The notes under the pieces are model-generated. The model was not told where the DNA came from. It worked only from the letters and a program-made list of their open reading frames with translations, and did no database searches. Shown here in pieces: positions 59,189 through 64,000 of a stretch of 64,000 nucleotides of DNA. A program made the translations under genes and the position numbers. Source of the stretch: Bradyrhizobium erythrophlei (lineage in GTDB: Bacteria > Pseudomonadota > Alphaproteobacteria > Rhizobiales > Xanthobacteraceae); contig NZ_LT670849.1 of the NCBI RefSeq assembly GCF_900142985.1, forward strand, positions 1,426,001-1,490,000, in the 5' to 3' direction. Numbering within the stretch: the first letter of the stretch is position 1; each line of letters starts with the position of its first letter.

Positions 59189-60151
59189 TTAGCCGCGAAA
59201 TCGTTCGCGATATTCACTCGGACCGACGCCAATGCGCCTCATAAATGCACGGCGCATGGTGTCCGGGTTGGCAAAACCGCAGCTCGACGCTACCCGCTGC
59301 AACGGCTTATCGGTATCCTCGAGCGACCGCCGCGCCGAGTCCACGCGCGCCATCTCGACGAAATCGGCGGGCGTCATGCCCGCCTCCTGCTGAAAGACCC
59401 GCGTGAAATTGCGCACGCTCATCGCAGCCCGTGAGGCGAGGTTTCTGACGCTCAGTTCGAGCGGAAGGTGATCGAGTATCCAGTGCTGCACCGCCTGGAT
59501 GCGCTCTTCGGTCGCGACCTGGGCCGCAAGGTGCGCGCTGAATTGCGACTGGCCGCCCGGCCGCTTGAGAAAGACGACAAGGCGTTTTGCAACCGACAGC
59601 GCCACATCGCGCCCGTGATCGTCCTCAATCAGCTTCAGCGCGAGATCGATCCCGGCCGTGACGCCGGCCGAGGTCCAGAGCGAACCGTCCTGCACGAAGA
59701 TCTGATCCGAGACGACCTTGGCTACGGGAAACCTCTCCGCCAGTTCCGCAGCATGCTGCCAGTGCGTCGTCACATTGAGGCCGTCCAGCAGTCCGGCGCC
59801 GCCCAGGAAGAAGGCGCCAGTGCAGACCGAGCCATGCCGGCGGCTGCGCGGCGCATGGCGCCGCAACCAGACGTGCAGAGGCGATTCGGTATAAGCGTCC
59901 GCGTAGTTCGGCGTGCCCGCGACGAGCAACGTGTCGATCGGCGCCTCGTCGTCGAAGATCGAGCTATCGGTCACGAGCGACATGCCCCCGACCTTGACGA
60001 TACGATCCCGAGCGGTCGACAACAATCGTACGGCGTAACTGCATTTGCCGGGGGCCTGCCGGTTGGCTTCGAGAAAGGCATCGAGCGGACCCGCAATATC
60101 CAGCGATTGCGCATCGTGCGGAACGATGATGGCGATCGGCTTGCTGTCCAT
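59189..60151 (-). CDS. GlxA-type AraC regulator with DJ-1/PfpI domain
   Basis: 320 aa. N-terminal DJ-1/PfpI-like domain (about residues 1-180), with the nucleophile-elbow segment GSVCTGAFFLGGAGLLDG (about 107-124), and C-terminal AraC HTH (about 215-318): LASRAAMSVRNFTRVFQQEAGMTPADF and VASSCGFANPDTMRRAFMRRIGVGPSEYRERF (positions 59195-59290). The start 60151 has GGGAGAACGAA. The family senses a small metabolite; in proteobacteria several regulate arginine, glycine betaine or carnitine use. It is 74 bases downstream of a catalase gene on the same strand and may act on it or on agmatinase. Confidence 0.9.
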   Translation of the reverse strand: MDSKPIAIIVPHDAQSLDIAGPLDAFLEANRQAPGKCSYAVRLLSTARDRIVKVGGMSLVTDSSIFDDEAPIDTLLVAGTPNYADAYTESPLHVWLRRHAPRSRRHGSVCTGAFFLGGAGLLDGLNVTTHWQHAAELAERFPVAKVVSDQIFVQDGSLWTSAGVTAGIDLALKLIEDDHGRDVALSVAKRLVVFLKRPGGQSQFSAHLAAQVATEERIQAVQHWILDHLPLELSVRNLASRAAMSVRNFTRVFQQEAGMTPADFVEMARVDSARRSLEDTDKPLQRVASSCGFANPDTMRRAFMRRIGVGPSEYRERFRG

Positions 60152-60225
60152 TTCGTTCTCCCGGTGGCAGCCTCGCCGCGCGCGAAGGGGCCCGCGCTTG
60201 TTGCGCGGACCCCCCGCTTCTTGGG

Positions 60226-61686
60226 CTAGAGCTTGCCGGCGGCAAATCTGACTAGCGCGTCCGCCACGCCTTTGCCATACGCCGGGTCGGCCTTGGTGCA
60301 ATTCGCAACGTGCCGCTGCTGCACCAGAGGGGACGCCTGCCCGACCTGCCGCGCCGTGTTCTCGCACAGGATCTGCCGCTGGTGAGCAGTCATCTTGCGG
60401 AAGAGATCGCCGGGCTGCTGAAAGTGATCCTCGTCGACGCGATGATCCCAATGCGCCGCGGCGCCGTCGATCTCGAGCGCCGGCTCGTTCAGCTGCGGTT
60501 GGTCGGTCCACTCGCTGTGGCTGTTCGGCCAATAGGTCAGCGTGCTCCCGAGATTGCCGTCGGTGCGCATCGCGCCGTCGCGATGGTAGCTGTGGAACGG
60601 GCATTTCGGCGCGTTGACCGGGATCTGGTGGTGGTTGACGCCCAGGCGATAGCGCTGCGCGTCGCCATAGGAGAACAAGCGCGCCTGCAACATCTTGTCC
60701 GGCGAATAGCCAATGCCGGGAACGACGTTGGCGGGCGTGAACGCCGCCTGCTCGGTCTCGGCAAAGAAGTTCTCCGGGTTGCGGTTGAGCTCGAAATAAC
60801 CGACCTCGATCAGCGGATACTCCGCCTTCGGCCAGACCTTGGTCAGGTCGAACGGATTGAACGGGAATTTCTTCGCCTGCGCCTCCGTCATGACCTGGAT
60901 AGACAGCGTCCAGCGCGGAAAGTCGCCCTGCTCGATGCTGTCGAACAGGTCGCGCTGATGGCTCTCGCGATCCTTGCCGACCAGGGCCTCGGCCTCAGCG
61001 TCGGTGAGATTCTGGATGCCCTGCTGGGTACGGAAGTGGAACTTGACCCAGACGCGCTCATTGTTCGCGTTGATGAAGCTGTAGGTATGGCTGCCGAAGC
61101 CGTGCATGTGACGGAAGCTCTTCGGAATGCCGCGATCGCTCATCACGACGGTGACCTGGTGCAGCGCTTCCGGCATCAGCGTCCAGAAATCCCAGTTCAT
61201 GTCCGCGTCGCGCATGCCCGTACGCGGGTGCCGCTTGATCGCGTGGTTCAGGTCGATAAACCGCAAGGGATCGCGGAAGAAGAATACCGGAGTGTTGTTG
61301 CCCACCACGTCCCAGTTGCCCTCCTCGGTATAGAACTTCAGCGCGAAGCCACGGATATCGCGCTCCGCATCGGCCGCGCCACGTTCACCGGCCACCGTCG
61401 AGAACCGTGCGAACATCGGCGTCTGCTTGCCGATCTTCGAGAAGATCTTCGCCTTGGTGTAGCGCGTGATGTCATGGGTAACGGTGAACGTACCGTGGGC
61501 GCCCGCGCCCTTGGCGTGCATGCGCCGCTCCGGAATGACCTCGCGGTGGAAATGCGCGAGCTTTTCGATCAGCCAGACATCCTGCAGCAAGGCCGGCCCG
61601 CGCGGCCCGGCGGTCATGATGTTGATGTTGTCCGACACGGGAGCGCCGGAAGCGTGGGTCAGAAATGGCGGTTTGGTCTTGTCCAT
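60226..61686 (-). CDS. katA: Monofunctional haem catalase
   Basis: 486 aa small-subunit (clade 3) catalase. Active-site His is in [13 protein letters not shown] (about residues 58-70), Asn in [12 protein letters not shown] (about 130-141), and the proximal haem Tyr in [14 protein letters not shown] (about 337-350). [17 protein letters not shown] and [13 protein letters not shown] are standard. AAAGGAAAGTTCCA is the ribosome binding site. It lies between the GlxA-type gene and agmatinase on the same strand, the gap to agmatinase being 92 bases. It removes hydrogen peroxide, such as that made by the amine oxidases in this region. Confidence 0.95.
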   Translation of the reverse strand: MDKTKPPFLTHASGAPVSDNINIMTAGPRGPALLQDVWLIEKLAHFHREVIPERRMHAKGAGAHGTFTVTHDITRYTKAKIFSKIGKQTPMFARFSTVAGERGAADAERDIRGFALKFYTEEGNWDVVGNNTPVFFFRDPLRFIDLNHAIKRHPRTGMRDADMNWDFWTLMPEALHQVTVVMSDRGIPKSFRHMHGFGSHTYSFINANNERVWVKFHFRTQQGIQNLTDAEAEALVGKDRESHQRDLFDSIEQGDFPRWTLSIQVMTEAQAKKFPFNPFDLTKVWPKAEYPLIEVGYFELNRNPENFFAETEQAAFTPANVVPGIGYSPDKMLQARLFSYGDAQRYRLGVNHHQIPVNAPKCPFHSYHRDGAMRTDGNLGSTLTYWPNSHSEWTDQPQLNEPALEIDGAAAHWDHRVDEDHFQQPGDLFRKMTAHQRQILCENTARQVGQASPLVQQRHVANCTKADPAYGKGVADALVRFAAGKL

Positions 61687-61778
61687 TGGAACTTTCCTTT
61701 CATGCGTTGGAGATCAAGTGGGGAGCTCGTCGGCGCTCACGTCGAGCGCCAACATTCTGTTTTCCTCGAAGCGCGCTG

Positions 61779-62765
61779 TTACGATCGGGATTTCCGTTTG
61801 GCGCGCTCGTGAAAGATCGATCCGATGAAATCGAGGCTGGTGCGGGCGGCCAGCAGCGACGTAATCCCGGACGGGTCGTATGGCGGCGAGACCTCGACGA
61901 AGTCGGCGCCGACGACGTGGAAACGCCGGGCGACCTCGCGCAGGAGATCCTTGGCCTCGTAATAGGTGAAGCCGCCATGGCTGATCGTCGCCGTGCCCGG
62001 CGCAATCGAGGGGTCGAAGCTGTCGATATCGATCGAGACGTAGACGCGCTCGCCATCGGGAATGTGCGCAAGCGCCGCTGTCGCGCCGATCGTACGGAAC
62101 TTCCGCAACGGAACCACGTGGGTCCCGTAGGCCTTTGCCGCCTCGTAGTCCTTCTTGCTGACCGAGGCCATGTTGTGGGGCCCAAGCGTGGTGATGCCTT
62201 TCACATGCGCCATCTCGGACGCCCGGCGCATCGGACTGCCGTGTCCCCAGCTGATGCCGTTGCGCTCGTCGATGAAATCGAAGTGCGCATCGAGATGCAC
62301 GATGTGGATCGGCTTCTCGTTGGAATAGGCTGCGACGGTCGCCATGGTGATGGCGTGGTCGCCGCCCAGAATGTAGGGCATCGTTCCGGCGTCGAGCAGC
62401 GCGCGCACCGCGAGTTCGGCATTCGCCAGGCTGCGCTTGGTGTCGGCATAGATGACGTCGCTGTCGCCGGCGTCGACGATCTTGACTTCGTCCCGGGTGA
62501 GGTACGTCACCTCGTCCTCGAAGTCGAAGACGCCCTCCGGCCCGAAGCCGTGGAACATCGACACTTCGCGGATCGCGCGCGGCCCAAAGCGCGTTCCGAC
62601 GCGATAGCTCGAGGCCGTATCGATCGGGATGCCAAGTACCGCGACATCCGCGCCATCGAGCTGGTCCCAATCGGTGCAGGCGGGCTGGCCCGCAAAGGTC
62701 GCCAGACCGACAAACGGCAGATCCATTCGAACCGGCATGTTCCGGCTTGCACGCTGTGTATCCAT
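61779..62765 (-). CDS. speB: Agmatinase
   Basis: 328 aa ureohydrolase; start 62765 preferred to 62771 because GAGGAG lies six bases before it. Metal-binding motifs: LGGDHAITMA (about residues 125-134), HLDAHFDFIDERNG (about 150-163) and VSIDIDSFDPSIAPG (about 232-246), with five Asp/His for a binuclear manganese site. HGSPMRRASEM also fits agmatinase-type ureohydrolases. It converts agmatine to putrescine and urea; guanidino acids are alternative substrates. It is 53 bases downstream of a GST gene and 92 bases upstream of the catalase on the same strand. Confidence 0.92.
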   Translation of the reverse strand: MDTQRASRNMPVRMDLPFVGLATFAGQPACTDWDQLDGADVAVLGIPIDTASSYRVGTRFGPRAIREVSMFHGFGPEGVFDFEDEVTYLTRDEVKIVDAGDSDVIYADTKRSLANAELAVRALLDAGTMPYILGGDHAITMATVAAYSNEKPIHIVHLDAHFDFIDERNGISWGHGSPMRRASEMAHVKGITTLGPHNMASVSKKDYEAAKAYGTHVVPLRKFRTIGATAALAHIPDGERVYVSIDIDSFDPSIAPGTATISHGGFTYYEAKDLLREVARRFHVVGADFVEVSPPYDPSGITSLLAARTSLDFIGSIFHERAKRKSRS

Positions 62766-62818
62766 CGTCATCTCCTCTTCTAAAAAACGCGGATCGGCGA
62801 TCCGCTCCGTTCGTGGGT

Positions 62819-63460
62819 TCAGCAGATCTCGCTCGTGACGCCCTCGCGCTCGTAGGCGCGGCGGACCGAAGGCAGCGCCGTCACCATGTCGAGCAGCTTT
62901 GCGATGTTCGGCCGCGAGCGAGGCGGATTGGTCATGGGACGCGCCCAGCGGGCGAGCATGACCAGGTAGAAGTCGGTGGCACTCAGCGTCTCGCCGAGAA
63001 ACAGCGGACCGTTGGTCTTGAGATGCTGCTCGACCACATCGAGATAGGCTTCGGCGCGTTTCTCGGCGCCCTGCTTGACGACCGCGGTCGCGGCGGCGTC
63101 CGTGCCGGAGAGCCGTTCCGGATACTGCCAGATCATCAGCTCTTCCTGCAGCGAGTTGGTCAGGAAGGCCATCCACTGGTAGAATTTGGCGCGCTCCGGC
63201 GTTCCCACCTTGGGCGCCAGGCCTGCTTCCTGATGCTGGTCGACCAGGTGAAGAACGATTGCGGCGGACTCGAACAGCACCAGGTCGCCGTCGACCAGTA
63301 CCGGAATGCGGCCGTTGGGATTGATCTTCAGGTACTCCTTGGATTTTTGGGCGTTCTTGGCGCGGTCGACCAGAACGAGCTCGTAGTCCTGGCCGGTCTC
63401 TTCGAGCACCATGTGAGGTGCGGCGTTTGCATTGCTGGGGAAGTAATGAAGCTGGTACAT
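62819..63460 (-). CDS. Glutathione S-transferase
   Basis: 213 aa from ATG 63460 (GGAGAGCGCCG); a frame continues upstream without support. Thioredoxin-like N-terminal domain: LHYFPSNANAAPHMVLEETG (positions 63400-63452) with the catalytic residue around Ser9/Asn10, NPNGRIPVLVDGD (cis-Pro) and ESAAIVLHLVD (about residues 63-73); all-helical C-terminal domain with LGETLSATDFYLVMLARWA near 150-168. Resembles beta/zeta bacterial GSTs. It precedes agmatinase and may be co-transcribed. Confidence 0.9.
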   Translation of the reverse strand: MYQLHYFPSNANAAPHMVLEETGQDYELVLVDRAKNAQKSKEYLKINPNGRIPVLVDGDLVLFESAAIVLHLVDQHQEAGLAPKVGTPERAKFYQWMAFLTNSLQEELMIWQYPERLSGTDAAATAVVKQGAEKRAEAYLDVVEQHLKTNGPLFLGETLSATDFYLVMLARWARPMTNPPRSRPNIAKLLDMVTALPSVRRAYEREGVTSEIC

Positions 63461-63769
63461 CGGCGCTCTCCGTTTGTGTTTCACAACCCCAGAATTAGAA
63501 ATCTCACTGACTGGCCACAACGAGTGAAGTCCGTCAGTCCTGGCCAAAGCTCCGTCGATATCGGCCATTTGCCGCTGCGCCTTCGGATCAGAGATATCGG
63601 CCGGCTACGCGCGTCGTGGCGCGATACGCTTTTTGAAATTCGGATTGTCGTTTCAGTCCCGCCCCGCGGCTAGCGAGGCTGGCGATGCTGGAATGGCGCT
63701 GGGATTAAGCAGCGCGTCTTGAATCGGATTCAATACGATCGGTTTAAATCGGGAGGGCTGATCTGGCCC
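63461..63769. other. Non-coding stretch
   Basis: 309 bases without a supported gene. A 10-base direct repeat GATATCGGCC occurs at 63557-63566 and 63593-63602. Nothing else stands out. Confidence 0.45.
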
Positions 63770-63988
63770 TTACGCCTCGTGACGCGGGACATAGGTCCCA
63801 ACGACGCACCTGTAGCCCTGCAGCTTCCAGTCCTGATACGGCCCGTGGGCAAGCCAATCGGCGATGCCCGCCTGCGCATTCATCTGACAGCCGGCCATGG
63901 TGATGCTCGACTGTTCGCTGTTGGTAACGACCTTTTCCAGACAAAGCTGACTGCTGTTGCAGAGAATGGCGACGAGGGTGATGAGCAT
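63770..63988 (-). CDS. Hypothetical small protein, 72 residues
   Basis: Start 63988 follows AGGAAGGTCACG, a good ribosome binding site. The N-terminal MLITLVAILCNSSQLCLEKV is signal-like with two Cys, then SITMAGCQMNAQAGIADWL with another Cys and DWKLQGYRCVVG with a fourth, ending in VPRHEA. Four cysteines in a presumably exported protein suggest disulfides. I recall similar proteins in Bradyrhizobium; no function known. Confidence 0.65.
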   Translation of the reverse strand: MLITLVAILCNSSQLCLEKVVTNSEQSSITMAGCQMNAQAGIADWLAHGPYQDWKLQGYRCVVGTYVPRHEA

Positions 63989-64000
63989 CGTGACCTTCCT

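Noticed and set aside
60310..61812. 500-codon open frame on the plus strand
   Set aside because: Antisense to the catalase gene, with an Arg/Leu/Val-rich product without domains. The catalase reading is unambiguous.
1..64000. tRNA/rRNA genes, CRISPR arrays, prophage or conjugation modules
   Set aside because: I looked for clover-leaf tracts, regularly spaced direct repeats, and phage or transfer proteins and saw none; a covariance-model search would be needed to exclude small RNAs fully.

Overview
The window looks like chromosomal DNA of a soil or plant-associated alphaproteobacterium, most probably Bradyrhizobium or a close Nitrobacteraceae relative. This rests on the GC-rich coding style, the many single transport operons (TRAP, Bug, amino-acid ABC, DctA), a divergent Lrp-type regulator/ACC deaminase pair as in rhizobia, and several dispersed palindromes and a repeat block that I associate with Bradyrhizobium genomes. 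That attribution is from memory of such genomes, not from a search.

Layout. 1-7 kb: acetate permease pair (DUF485/actP), a haloacid-dehalogenase-type hydrolase, two long palindromes, a YbaK-type editing protein, an orphan Bug binding protein, and a LysR/pirin/WrbA group that looks like an electrophile or quinone stress module. 7-20.4 kb: an exopolysaccharide locus (acyltransferase, CelD-type GNAT, glycosyltransferases, O-antigen ligase/polymerase-like protein, GH10 glycanase, DUF6492 protein, Wzx-type flippase, Wzz/BY-kinase-like protein with a degenerate P-loop, WecG/TagA-type transferase). 20.4-23.3 kb: a complete TRAP transporter. 23.5-27.2 kb: an accessory patch with a frameshifted low-complexity secreted protein, a repeat block, an IS110-family transposase, dispersed hairpins, two stress-type genes and a decayed isochorismatase. 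27.3-32.6 kb: tungstate-type TupB/TupA without an adjacent ATPase, an aldehyde dehydrogenase, a ModE-HTH/periplasmic-binding-domain regulator, and HU.

34-41.2 kb: amino-acid ABC transporter plus sarcosine/N-methyl amino acid oxidase with a divergent LysR regulator, then the Lrp regulator/acdS pair. 41.2-45 kb: NicC-like monooxygenase, two more palindromes, DctA-family carrier with an unusual substrate-loop motif, LysR regulator. 45-47 kb: cold-shock protein and very small proteins. 47-51 kb: flavin reductase, FAD/NAD(P)-binding protein and a frameshifted serine acetyltransferase. 51-57 kb: Tat-type metallophosphoesterase, orphan sugar-type binding protein, and an apparent operon of a secreted flavin amine oxidase, a cytochrome c and an M28 peptidase. 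57-64 kb: an HD-domain protein whose ligand pattern resembles diiron HD oxygenases, three tiny secreted proteins, GlxA-type regulator, catalase, agmatinase and glutathione S-transferase.

How the parts fit: most of the window is nutrient scavenging (organic acids, amino acids, methylated amines, ACC) joined to stress defence and surface polysaccharide synthesis, as expected of a rhizosphere bacterium. I saw no rRNA, tRNA, CRISPR array or prophage. The observations I would follow first are the amine oxidase/cytochrome c/peptidase operon, the HD-domain oxygenase candidate, the degenerate Wzz/BY-kinase in the polysaccharide locus, the CTAG-tipped palindrome family, and the possible bridge RNA of the IS110 element.
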